23,182 bases of DNA from Chrysochromulina parva (lineage: Eukaryota; Haptophyta; Prymnesiales; Chrysochromulinaceae), in the NCBI GenBank assembly GCA_002887195.1, contig PJAB01000608.1, positions 1 to 23,182 on the forward strand. Reading direction: 5' to 3'. Shown piece after piece: positions 9,409 through 17,950 of this stretch. Numbering within the stretch: position 1 is the stretch's first letter; the number at the start of each line of letters is the position of its first letter. The notes under the pieces were generated by a model. That model was not told the origin of the DNA. It saw nothing but the letters and a program-made list of their open reading frames with translations, and did not search any database. The position numbers and the translations under genes are program-made.

Positions 9409-10611
9409 GCTGCCGCCTTCCTCGCCGCCATCGCCATCCGCAGCGACGAAGCTCCGAGAGACCCTGCCGCAGAGGGCGGTGAGAGCATGCTGGGTAAGAA
9501 GTGTCTCCGGCAATTCCACCGCCGCCGCCGCCGCCACGCCAAAATGCGCGTGCAGCCACCAGGCAAAGGCGCCGTCGGAGCCTGGGACGTCTGTCAAGTA
9601 ACCGGGCCAGAGGATGGATGGAGATGAGGTTGGCACGGCCGTGCCCGCGCGGTGCGGCGGTCCACGTGGCGGTCCACGTGGCGGTCCACGTGGCGGTCCA
9701 CGTGGCAGTGGCGGTCCACGTGGCGGTCCACGTGGCGGTCCACGTGGCAGTGGCGGCGGTCCACGTGGCGGCAGCGGCGGCGGGCGCAGGCCGACCGGAG
9801 GCGGCGAGGTGGGAAGGGCGAAGGCGGCCGTCGGTGCGGCACGCCATGTCATAGGGCCCACGGCGGCATCGGCGGCGGCGTCGGCAGCGGCGGCGGCGGC
9901 GGCGGAAGCATCGGCACTGCCCTGCAGCCACGGGTAGTGCGCGCCGCCTCGGCCGTCACCTGTCAGGCGCAAGCCTATGATAGAGCGCGACGGTGCGTCA
10001 CCGCGCGGAGGCACGAGCGCGCCAAGCAGCCCATCGCCGCCTCCGCAGTGTCCTCGTCGTCGGGCGCGCTTGGCACAGGCGCCCGGGACACCGTCCACGA
10101 GGCTCGATGGCTGCGGCGGGAGACGCATCCTGGAGATGAGTGCCAGATCGCCACGCGCCCATCCAGTGCTTCCGCTCGAGTGCTGCTGCTCCTGGAGGTG
10201 CGCGCACACACGTACGGCCGGCTGGGCGACCGCGTGCCCGTCGGTGAGCGTGTGCCGAGGCACAAGCACCGACGGATACCAATGATTGGGCGGTGGCTCG
10301 TTGCGCTCTGAGAACCGCTGCTGCGCGCGATGGACGGCCGCGCCGAGGGCGCGAGAGGAAGCTGGTGCCGGCGCCGAACCGGCCAGCGCGAACAGCAGGC
10401 GCAGCGCTGCCTGAGGCTCGTCCAGTCCAGCCTCGCGTTGCAATGCCCGCTCAGCGAGGGCCACAAGCGCCTCGGTGGTGGCCGAGCCGGATTGATTCGC
10501 GCGCTCGTGCAGGATCGCCAGCAGTGCCGGCAGAGAAGGCGCTTTGCGCTCCGTCGACGCGCGCTGCGCATCGAGCAGCTGCGCACGGGTCTTGACGGAG
10601 AGCATCGCCAT
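5419..10611 (-). CDS. GCP6: Gamma-tubulin complex component 6-like protein
   Basis: This is a single open frame of 1730 residues, close to the ~1800 of animal GCP6; the ATG at 10611 is preceded by an in-frame TGA. GCP N-terminal features lie at about 650-800: FPTGVALLNALH, a WLHWLRRALFWGE stretch ending DPHGEF, and LPHFLRARTEQL. A long central insert follows, as in GCP6, with a Gln/Arg-rich coiled coil (about 800-955), Ala/Gly linkers and acidic runs. The GCP C-terminal domain is at about 1368-1730 (LHEHRLLPLLGALRRFAL; LELPIPAPLDAVI; HVHELRHFVNSMQ; AHDAYLHAATSRCLL). The family lets gamma-tubulin ring complexes assemble and nucleate microtubules at centrosomes or equivalent centres. An N-terminal Pro-Arg-Gly repeat (about 281-318) is unusual. 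Family assignment rests on the C-terminal half; GCP5 is a weaker alternative. Confidence 0.82.
6569..6651. repeat. Acidic-codon tract (GAG/GAC) in the GCP6-like gene
   Basis: Near-continuous GTCCTC repeats encode a run of about 27 Glu/Asp residues at roughly 1320-1348 of the GCP6-like protein. A shorter sister tract is at about 7575-7612. They fall in the variable central insert, just before the conserved C-terminal domain. Confidence 0.9.
8674..8799. repeat. 18-bp GGCGCC-flanked micro-repeat, three copies in both orientations
   Basis: GGCGCCGTCATGGGCGCC is at 8674-8691; a copy with one mismatch is at 8707-8724; its exact reverse complement is at 8782-8799. All are inside the GCP6-like coding frame and are read as AHDGA in one orientation and AVMGAV in the other. 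Diverged relatives occur in the PX-DEP gene near 13804 and 14746. Confidence 0.85.
9662..9768. repeat. 12-bp tandem repeat with eight CCACGTGG palindromes, coding
   Basis: Units of GGCGGTCCACGT repeat with period 12, interrupted twice by a GGCAGT-type spacer. CCACGTGG occurs at 9662, 9674, 9686, 9698, 9716, 9728, 9740 and 9761. On the minus strand it encodes RGPP units of the GCP6-like protein. Confidence 0.93.
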
Positions 10612-10865
10612 CGACCGCGCCCCCTTGCTGACGGCAATTCTTGCGGCGAGGCCCGACCGGCGCGCCGCGCCACTTCACATCTCGTTTACCGGTACGGAAC
10701 TGAACTGATTAGGCATCTCGGAAGGAAAAGAGTGGGTCGTGCGCTACAGGTACAACTCTGCTGTCTGACTCGATCGATTTCGCGCCCCGCGAGCCCGCGA
10801 CTGCGCGGGGCAGCGGCGAGCGCACACGCGCGCTGCGCGCGCACCTCGCCGCCGCCGCCTACGTT
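10612..10865 (-). promoter_or_regulatory. Spacer upstream of the GCP6-like gene with TACCGGTA palindrome
   Basis: This 254-bp stretch lies between the deacetylase stop and the GCP6-like start and must hold the deacetylase 3' end and GCP6 promoter. The perfect palindrome TACCGGTA at 10687-10694 is 76 bp upstream of the GCP6 ATG and recurs at a similar distance upstream of the 238-residue gene. No TATA box is evident. The promoter role is inferred. Confidence 0.4.
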
Positions 10866-12379
10866 TCACTCGCCTGCGCGCCCATCCATGAATTCGGCAG
10901 GGTGATCGACGCTCGCATCGGCGGCGGCCTTGGAGACGCGTTCCTCCGGGTCGTCCTCCTCGGCTTCGTCCTCCAGCGCCATGTCGGGCGGCGGCTGGTG
11001 CATCTGCACATTGGGCACGGGCTGCCACTGCTTCATGTGCTCCATGATTTTGGCCGTGAGCTTCGTGAGATTATCGGGCTGATTGAGGTTCTCCATCGTA
11101 GACGCGGGGATGTGCAACTTGTAGTCGGGCCCGTAGTACTCGTAGTAGTCGTTGTACGGGAGATCGTTGGAGATCTCCTCTCCGAGCACAACGGCCGTCT
11201 CGAACGTCCAGCAGCGCGCGACGTTGCGGATCGTGTAGCCGCCCCCGCCGAGGATGAGCGTGGGCACCTTCTGCGCGAGCACGAAGCGCACGCACTCGGC
11301 GTGCCCGTTGATCGTCAGGTTGAAGCAGCCGAGCCGGTCGCCCGCGAGCGAGTCCGCACCGCACTGGAGCACGATCGCGCCTGGTTGGTAGAGCTGCATG
11401 ATCTTGGCGATGACGGGCTGGAATATGGAGCGGTACGAGGCGTCGTCCATCCCGTCCTTGAGCGGATAGTTCACCGAGTAGTACTTGCCCGCGCCCGCGC
11501 CCACGTCCTTCACATCCCCAGTGCCCGGGAAGTACTCTCCGAACTTGTGGAAGGAGACCGTAAGCACGCGGTCCGTGGTGTAGAATGCCTCCTCGACACC
11601 ATCGCCGTGGTGGATGTCGATGTCGATGTACAGCACGCGCTTGTGGTGCTTGAGCAGCTCGAGGATCGCCAGCACGATGTCGTTCGCGTAGCAGAAGCCA
11701 CTCGCCTCGCACTTTTTGGCGTGGTGCAGCCCACCCGCCCAGTTGATGGCCACGTCGACTTGGCCCTTGTTGAGCTTGACAGCGCCGCCGATGGAGCCGC
11801 CCGAGCTCGCCTGGCAGAAGGCGTACATGCCGTCGAAGACCGGGCTGTCCTCGCCCACGTTGAAGCGCTGCATGTGCTTTGCGTGCTCGGCCATGTTGTC
11901 GGGCGAGATGGTCTTCAGGAAGCGTACATACTCCTCAGAGTGAAACTTGATGAGCTCCTCGAAGGTAGCAGGCGCTGGTCGCTGCGGGCACGAGCGAGCG
12001 AGAGGCGGCGCGTGGCGTGGCGAGCGAAACAGGCGGTGGAACCAGATGCGCTGCGGCGCCTGCGCGGTGCACGCAGAGAGAGGCGTGCGTTGTGGCTTAC
12101 GTAGATTTCCATCTTACGGTAGAGACCGTAGCTGAGCAGAAGGTTGTGCGCCATGCGGATGCGATGCGGCTTCATCGGGTGGCCCTGGCCATAGTAGTAC
12201 TGGCGGGACACAGCGGCAAGCGCTTAGGCATTGGTCAGAGCGGCTCTGCATAGGCATTGGTCAGAGCGGCTCTGCATTGCGCGTGCAGGGGATCGGCGGC
12301 CGGCACACACGTTTCCAATGTCTGAGTCGTAGAAATAGGCCACCCGCTGCTTGCCACCAGCCTTGGAGGTGGTCGCCAT
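10866..12379 (-). CDS. HDAC1: Class I histone deacetylase (HDAC1/RPD3 type)
   Basis: Three exons (12379-12311, 12199-12101, 11981-10866) give 427 residues, the usual class I length. Splicing yields [22 protein letters not shown] and [15 protein letters not shown], both matching the family. Zn(II) and charge-relay motifs are intact: GGLHHAKK (H142, H143), [19 protein letters not shown] and GGGGYTIRN with the catalytic Tyr. The C-terminus is acidic ([12 protein letters not shown]), as in HDAC1/2, and then diverges. Class I enzymes remove acetyl groups from histone lysines in nuclear corepressor complexes. The ATG is set by exon 1 ([13 protein letters not shown]). Its neighbour across 185 bp is a divergent PX-DEP gene, so the two probably share a promoter region. 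The family is certain; whether it is closest to HDAC1, HDAC2 or RPD3 cannot be said by eye. Confidence 0.96.
11982..12100 (-). other. Deacetylase intron 2 (119 nt)
   Basis: Donor ATCTAC|GTAAGC at 12100, acceptor CCCGCAG|CGACCA at 11982, phase 0. It joins KMEIY to [11 protein letters not shown] second AG six bases downstream (GACCAG) breaks the frame and is not used in this model. Confidence 0.93.
12200..12310 (-). other. Deacetylase intron 1 (111 nt)
   Basis: Donor GGAAAC|GTGTGT at 12310, acceptor CCGCCAG|TACTAC at 12200, phase 0. It joins DSDIGN to YYYGQGH exactly as the family requires. A 26-bp tandem duplication fills about half of it. Confidence 0.93.
12225..12276. repeat. Exact 26-bp tandem duplication in deacetylase intron 1
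   Basis: The segment beginning TAGGCATTGG and ending CTCTGCA occurs at 12225-12250 and again, without mismatch, at 12251-12276. Perfect identity indicates a recent duplication. Confidence 0.93.
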
Positions 12380-12564
12380 GGACTCTCAGTGTACCTAGAG
12401 GGTCGGCCAAGGTCCCGATGTCTCGGTGACTTGGCGCTCGACCCAATGAAAAGGGCACTCAAAGAGACTGTGTAGGAGAGTAAGTATGAGTTGTTAAGCC
12501 GAGCCACTCAGAAAACAAGTCTCAAGTCCTCAAGCTGCCGCTGACACAACCAGCCGGCAGCGCG
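12380..12564. promoter_or_regulatory. Divergent promoter between the deacetylase and PX-DEP genes
   Basis: Only 185 bp separate the two start codons. The stretch is less GC-rich than its flanks (for example 12450-12530) and shows no clear TATA box or repeated motif. Shared bidirectional promoter function is inferred from geometry alone. Confidence 0.5.
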
Positions 12565-15153
12565 ATGCTCGACTTCACGCACCCGTGCGGCCTGCACGGC
12601 TCGCCCACGAGTCTCTCCAACACGTTGTGCACATGCGAGGCATTGGTGCAGCCGCTCCCGTCGCTGCTGCTCGTGCTCGTGGCGCTCGCGGGCGGTGCGT
12701 GCGCACTCCTGTGCTCGACGCCGACGCCGCCTCCCAAGCAGCTCTTCTTGCGCAGCAAGTCCCTCCACATTGGCGGGATCGTCTTCGCGCTGTTCGGCGC
12801 AGTTGCCGCCCTCACCTCGGTCGCGCTCCCGCTTCTCGTGCCGGCCGACTGGCCCGAAGGCGACGATGGCAGCATGCTGCCAGTGGCGTGGCTCCTCTCA
12901 CCCCTCATCGAGTTCGTCGCCGCGTGCGTCGCTGCGGTCATACTCGCGCACACACGCCAGAGCCGGCACCCACGTGCTCGCTCGTCGTGGCGCATCCTCG
13001 TGGGCGTCGCGGCGCTGCTGCAGGCGGTGACGACGATTGTGGTGATGATGCTCACCGTGATGGCCGCGAGCAGCTTCGTTCTCATCCTCACGCTCGTGCG
13101 CGTCGGCACGAACTGCGCCCTCGCGCTCACGGCCCTTTGGCCCAACAGCCCGGGCTCCTCCGTCGGCTCTTCGGAGAGCGGCGGATGGGGCTCGCCCGAC
13201 GAGCCTTCGCCCCATGCGCGGGAGGCCGCCGCCGCGCTGCTCCGGCAGGTGGACGCCGCCGCCGCCGACGCCACTGCGCACCGGCGCAGCCAGCGCGACG
13301 TGTGGGCCGAGTGGCTCACGCTGAGCTCGTCGCAGATGTCGGGCATGGCGCAGCAGCCGGCGTGCACGAGGCCGGCCAACGTCATGACCGAAGGGAGTGT
13401 GGCCTCGACTTTCCACAGCCGTGACGTGTCACGCATCACCCATGACTCCGACCAGCGCGACAGCGGCATCCACTACACGATCGGCATGGACTCTGCCTCA
13501 GAAAGGAACACGGACTACTCGCACGCAGCCTCCTGCTGCCCTTCGCCGCATGCATCGCGCGCTCCCACACAAACGGGCGGCTACGGCGCCGATCGATGGG
13601 CTCCAGTGGGCGGCAGCTGCACAGTCTCCCCGGAGCGCATCGTCAAGTCTCGTCAGTCTCGTCACTCTCATCCCTCCCCCTCGCATGATGGCGACACGGG
13701 CGGCGGTGCCGTGCCGATCGTCTTCACAGCTCCATCGTCTTCACAGAGCGGAGCGAGCCGAGCGGTGCCCACGATGATGGCGGTTCCCGGCGCGGGATCG
13801 AGCGGCACCCACGATGGCGCCTCGATGATGAGGCCGGCGGCGGCGCAGTCGGACGCGCAGCTTGCTAGCGGCCTCTTCGGCGCTGCCGGCGGCGGCGGCG
13901 TCGGCGGCAGCTCGCGCGGCCATCGTCGAGTGTCCTCCAACCCCTTCGACGAGCCAGCCGTGGATGATGACGGCAGGCAGCCCGTCTGGCCGCCTCCCAC
14001 GCTGCAGGAGAGAAAGCCCTGCACGGGATCCTCCTTACGGGACGTCGTGAATGGAGCCGTCTTCACAGCTCCATCCTTACGGGACGTCGTCCCACTCGGA
14101 AGCGCCTCGCCCAAGGCATCGCCCAGAGCTTCGGACGAGCCCAGCAGGCCACCAGCGGGGGGCGCAGCGGGGGGCCAGTACGATTGGGCAGACGCCCACG
14201 GCAGCGCTTCGACGGCCGCGCGGACCTCAGCGACGCGCCCGACTGCCGAGGGGCTGCCAGAGGATCCCTTTGCCGAACACAGCGCACCCTCCGCCTCTGC
14301 CTCCGTGTGGGCCGCCAACGGCGGCCACAGAGCCTCTGACGCGCGCGATGCGTCCGGTCCGGGAGATGAGCGCTGGACCGAGCCGCTCGTCGAGGTCGAG
14401 ATCGTGGGCCACGTGTGGGTGCCCGACCTTGAGAACCCAGGAAAGGGCGACTTGCACCTCGAGTACATGCTCAAGACGGTGGGCGACGACTCCAGCGGTG
14501 ACAGCCACCTCGTTCAGCGTCGCTTCCGCGACTTTGAGCGACTGGCGGCGGCGCTCGCACTCGTCGGACGGCGGTCGAACACGACGGTCCCGTCGCTGCC
14601 GAGCAACCTCACCTTTGGTCGCAGGCTCTCGGCCGAATTTGCGGTGCAGCGGCAGGCGGCGCTCCAGACCTGGCTCAATCGTGTGCTCGCGCGCCCGCCA
14701 CTCTGGAGTGATGCACTGCGCCTCTTCCTCGGGGTCAATGTCGACGACGCCCACGACGGCGCCGAAGTAGACGCGGGCGCACCCGACGCGGCCGCCGGCG
14801 TAGGCGGCGGCGCCGGCGGCGCACCTGTGCTCGCGCAAGACGGTCGTGACGAAGTGCTCGCTAACCTCAAGTGGATCGCGCAGCGCGCGCTGCAATCCGG
14901 CTGCGGCGTTCCCATGGACGGCCGCGGCAGCGGCGGCGGCGGCGGCGGCAAGGGCTCCAGTGGCTCCTTCCGTGCATCCACACTCGTCAAATGGCTCGCG
15001 ACGCAGGCTCTAGTTACCTCGCGCGAGCAAGCCATACCCCTCGGCGAGGCGCTGCGCGCTGAGGGCTTCATCACACCCATCAACCCGGCCGACACGGCGC
15101 GCTTTGCAGACAACGCCTCGCTCTACCGGTTCGTCGAGCCTGCGACGATGTGA
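12565..15153 (+). CDS. Five-helix membrane protein with PX and DEP domains
   Basis: A single frame of 862 residues starts at ATG 12565. Five hydrophobic segments lie at about 31-50, 70-92, 107-129, 143-165 and 169-191, resembling the five-helix TMD0 module of ABCC transporters or a small receptor-like bundle. A long Ser/Gly/Ala-rich linker follows (about 195-600). A PX domain at about 607-726 carries the phosphoinositide-contact motif RRFRDFERL near 652 and the PSLPSN Pro-rich turn. A DEP-like domain ends the protein (about 766-862: STLVKWLATQALV, SREQAIPLGEAL, DNASLYRF), split by a Gly run. PX domains bind phosphoinositides on endosomes; DEP domains contact membranes and signalling partners. 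I infer an endomembrane or plasma-membrane scaffold. PX is clear, DEP fairly clear, the TMD0 likeness only suggestive. Confidence 0.82.
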   Translation: MLDFTHPCGLHGSPTSLSNTLCTCEALVQPLPSLLLVLVALAGGACALLCSTPTPPPKQLFLRSKSLHIGGIVFALFGAVAALTSVALPLLVPADWPEGDDGSMLPVAWLLSPLIEFVAACVAAVILAHTRQSRHPRARSSWRILVGVAALLQAVTTIVVMMLTVMAASSFVLILTLVRVGTNCALALTALWPNSPGSSVGSSESGGWGSPDEPSPHAREAAAALLRQVDAAAADATAHRRSQRDVWAEWLTLSSSQMSGMAQQPACTRPANVMTEGSVASTFHSRDVSRITHDSDQRDSGIHYTIGMDSASERNTDYSHAASCCPSPHASRAPTQTGGYGADRWAPVGGSCTVSPERIVKSRQSRHSHPSPSHDGDTGGGAVPIVFTAPSSSQSGASRAVPTMMAVPGAGSSGTHDGASMMRPAAAQSDAQLASGLFGAAGGGGVGGSSRGHRRVSSNPFDEPAVDDDGRQPVWPPPTLQERKPCTGSSLRDVVNGAVFTAPSLRDVVPLGSASPKASPRASDEPSRPPAGGAAGGQYDWADAHGSASTAARTSATRPTAEGLPEDPFAEHSAPSASASVWAANGGHRASDARDASGPGDERWTEPLVEVEIVGHVWVPDLENPGKGDLHLEYMLKTVGDDSSGDSHLVQRRFRDFERLAAALALVGRRSNTTVPSLPSNLTFGRRLSAEFAVQRQAALQTWLNRVLARPPLWSDALRLFLGVNVDDAHDGAEVDAGAPDAAAGVGGGAGGAPVLAQDGRDEVLANLKWIAQRALQSGCGVPMDGRGSGGGGGGKGSSGSFRASTLVKWLATQALVTSREQAIPLGEALRAEGFITPINPADTARFADNASLYRFVEPATM

Positions 15154-15917
15154 GTGGGCGAGCCCAACGTGGGCGCCGTGTCCTCGTGGGCGAAATCCGC
15201 GCCGGGCCGCATCGACACCGGGCTGGCAAAACAAGAACCGCCCACCTACACGCGACCAGATGTGTGCGAATAGTCAAGTCAAGTCAAGTCCAGTCATGCG
15301 TGCGAATAGGACGTCGGTCCGTTGCCCGCCGCGAATCGATGTATACTACGACGTCCCTAACTCGCCCGTCCGCCGGTGTGTTGTGCGCACACCGCCGCGC
15401 GATGTTAGAAGAACCGAACGATTTGCGCCACAGGCTCGAAGCGAAGAGGTCGGGTGCGACATCAGAGATCGGTAGGCGAGGCCGAGGGCCGATACCCGAT
15501 TTTTTCACACACACGCTTGCGCGTTGCGGTTACCGTACGGCGTACGCCGGGTAGAACGCTCGGACCGCGTCGACCGCTTGAAGCTTATCGAGTTATCGTT
15601 AACGCGTATAAACCCGCTTACCCGGGCGCGGCATTCGCGGCCGGCGCCGGGCGTGGAACTCAATTTAGGTGGAGAGCATGACTTGTAAAATGGCTGATGA
15701 TACGAATTCGCGAATGGACGGAAGCTAGAGCCGTTGGGAAAAGAATCAACGAAACTTCGACTTACTGCAGTTCTACGTCGACATCGTGATTTTCCCCTCC
15801 CGACCCACTCGTCTCCCTTTGTGACGCCAACACCACAACGCGCACCGTCCCGGCGTGCCATGCCGGCAGGGGACAACTGCGTGATACACAAGATGATTCG
15901 GGATCTAAGGAGGCGTT
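15154..15917. other. Intergenic region between convergent genes, no supported gene
   Basis: This 764-bp spacer holds only short frames without domains. It has a short AAGTC repeat (about 15273-15296) bracketed by two copies of GTGCGAATAG (15263 and 15300). A TATAAA-like string at about 15606 has no downstream plus-strand gene nearby. Confidence 0.55.
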
Positions 15918-16748
15918 CTACAAGCGCGACATTTCGGCGGGCTTGGGCGTGGCACCCATAAAATCGTTGACAATGGAGCAGAGCGTGATCTCATCCTGCG
16001 GGTGGCAGAAGCAGACGCAGTCCCCGGCCTCGGTCCAGTTCCCCGCGCATTGCGAGCTCATGAAGATGGGCGGTGCGCTGTTATCCTCGCTTACGATCGA
16101 CACGATCCTCGACATGTGCGTGTGCGTCTCGATGTTGTGGCCGGTCCGGAGGCCGCGCTTTACGTCCTTGGCGACCTCTTTGTACTGATTGCAGGTAGCG
16201 AAGTGGTACTGAGACATCTTCCACGGACCATGCGAACTCTTTTGCCAAGCCCCGCAGCAGTAGCGCAGCTCCTTGCTGATCGAGTCTTCCGACTTGTCGA
16301 ACCGCCACCTGATCTGGGGCGTGCTGCGCGCGCGCGATACGAGCAGCACAGCGGCGGCGGGCGTGGCGGGTTAGCGAACGCAAGCAAGGGCAAAGCAAGA
16401 CAAGGGAGGCGCAAAGTATGAGAAAGGATCGTTAGAATGAGCTCCCGCCACGCAGTCTGGAACGCCCATCACAACGTACCACGGGATGCACGGGACGCAG
16501 ATCCAACCGCACGACGTGTCCTGCAGGAGCACTAGGTGCTTGTCGTCCTTCTCGAGCACCTTGGGGCGCATCGGCAGCACGATCACGGTGTGGTCGGTGC
16601 CACCGCCCTCGACGCGGTTCCCGCCGCGGTTCCGCCGCAGCTCGTCCCAGTTGGCGTCTCCCATGCGGGAGGCGGCATAAGCAAGGTTGCCGATGCCCTC
16701 CACATTGGCGCTGATCTGACCGGTCTCGTTCACCGTAGCCTGCGGCAT
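15918..16748 (-). CDS. Cysteine-rich protein of unknown function
   Basis: I assemble two exons, 16748-16452 and 16313-15918, giving 230 residues; the intron is phase 0. I do not recognise the family. Thirteen or so cysteines are clustered: C80, C84, C87 (CGWICVPC), C99, C118-C119 (RYCCGAW), C140, C188, and C198, C200, C202 followed by H203 (DCVCFCHP), then C211. The paired C/H spacing suggests zinc binding or disulfides. There is no signal peptide. A hydrophobic stretch spans about 84-97. The middle (YHFATCNQYKEVAKD; THTHMSRIVSIV) reads like a folded domain. The start is the first ATG after an in-frame stop; an upstream exon cannot be excluded. It diverges from the next gene over 248 bp. Confidence 0.66.
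16314..16451 (-). other. Intron of the Cys-rich gene (138 nt)
   Basis: Donor GACTGC|GTGGCG at 16451, acceptor CGCCCCAG|ATCAGG at 16314, phase 0. It links two long frames in different registers. Another acceptor (GCGCAG) ten bases upstream would break the frame. No homologue is available to confirm the exact junction. Confidence 0.6.
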
Positions 16749-16996
16749 CTTGAGCGACTGCTGTTGCAAGAGTTCGAGAGTAGCTCCTCAGATCCCCCAC
16801 AGGCGATCGAGAGGGAAGAAGTGGGCGAAGACCGCTGACAAGAGCTTTTCCGACACGACCCAAAGACAGGGTAACACGGGTAACACGACAGTGTGGCAGT
16901 CTGACCAAACATGGTAAGACTGAACGGTCATCATTGCCTGCATCTATTGATGTACCGACCCCTCCCCTGACCTAAGCCCACACCGGCCCTACTCAT

Positions 16997-17950
16997 ATGG
17001 GAGGTCTTGCTGGACCTCAGTCGAGATCAGGTGAGTTTTCCCCACATGTCTCGCGACAACTGCGCGTGAAAATGGTTTCAACGCAACTTCGACGAAGTGT
17101 CTGCACTAAAACCTGAGGCTGAGCGGTCGGAATTTCGCTACGGTACATGTACCTCACCTTCGGGGGTTAACTCTTTGTCTCTCTTTTCACAGATGCCGCC
17201 CTCCGTTCACCACCACTCGGTGACGGTCAGTACTACTGCCAGGCATTCGAGGACGAGCTGCAAGCGCCTTCCGTCAGCCGCGAAGAGCCGCAGCTCCTCG
17301 ACAGGCGGTGCTGGCCGCTGCACACGCAGGCGGTGGAGGCAGCGGAGGAGCAGCGGCGTCGGCAGCGGCTCGCCGGGGCCGACTCCGACTCGGACGACGC
17401 CGAGCCTGGCGCCAGCTCACTGGCGGCGGCTCGTGCAGCTCGTGCAAAGGCGCGCGCCTCGGGCTCCAGTGCAGCGCCCGGCGCGTCGTCGGACTCGGGC
17501 CGGCTCGCCGTCCCCCGCGTCTGTACGCCGTACAGTGCGGCACTCTTCGTTTCGCCGCGTGCCTTGCACAAGCACGTCACACTCACCAGAGGCACACTGC
17601 ACGCACACAAAGATAGAGATACCAATAGAGATACCAATAGAGCCCTGCTCTTCCTCATGACTGCGATACCCTCCACTCGAGGGTCGAGGCCTTTAGCACG
17701 TCGGAGCCAGGAACATGCGCCGCCAAAACCTCTTCAAGAAAGCTTCGCGCACTGTGATCGCCATGACACCTTCGACGCGCGCGTAGTTGTCGGGCATAGC
17801 GAAGCCCAGCAGCCCGAGCGGAATCGTGATCAGCGCCATGAACGCAATACAAGTGGGGGCGAACACGACGAAGGCTTGAGCACTCATCGCTTGGGGTCCA
17901 TCCTGCTCGAGAGCTGCGACGAAGCGGTCCAACACGAGCACTGTCGGTGA
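16997..17950 (+). CDS. Small two-exon gene of unknown function (3' end uncertain)
   Basis: Exon 1 (16997-17030) codes MGGLAGPQSRS and ends CAG|GTGAGT, a strong donor. Exon 2 begins at 17193 after a pyrimidine tract and TTTTCACAG. The phase-1 junction keeps frame and gives DGQYYCQAFEDELQ, then a charged helix (VEAAEEQRRRQRLAG), an acidic DSDSDD run and an Ala/Arg/Ser-rich tail. No known domain is recognised. Read straight through, the frame stops at 17950 (263 residues) but would overlap the opposite-strand membrane gene by 258 bp. A second possible intron, 17519-17589 (GT-AG), would end the protein at a TAG at 17614-17616 (128 residues) and remove the overlap. The 5' half is better supported than the 3' half. 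Confidence 0.48.
17031..17192 (+). other. Intron of the small plus-strand gene (162 nt)
   Basis: The donor GATCAG|GTGAGT is the textbook consensus and the acceptor is preceded by CTCTTTGTCTCTCTTTTCAC. The phase-1 join puts exon 2 into its long open frame. Confidence 0.68.

Noticed and set aside
9652..9780. Possible CRISPR-like array
   Set aside because: The period is 12 bp without unique spacers and the repeat is in frame in a eukaryotic gene.
10902..12104. 400-residue plus-strand frame opposite the deacetylase
   Set aside because: The minus strand encodes a complete conserved deacetylase; this is its antisense shadow.
12522..13469. 315-residue minus-strand frame opposite the five-helix region
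   Set aside because: The plus strand has clear membrane helices in a frame continuous with PX and DEP; the antisense frame has no features.
15605..15612. TATAAA as a promoter box
   Set aside because: There is no plus-strand gene within a suitable distance, and it lies downstream of both flanking stop codons.
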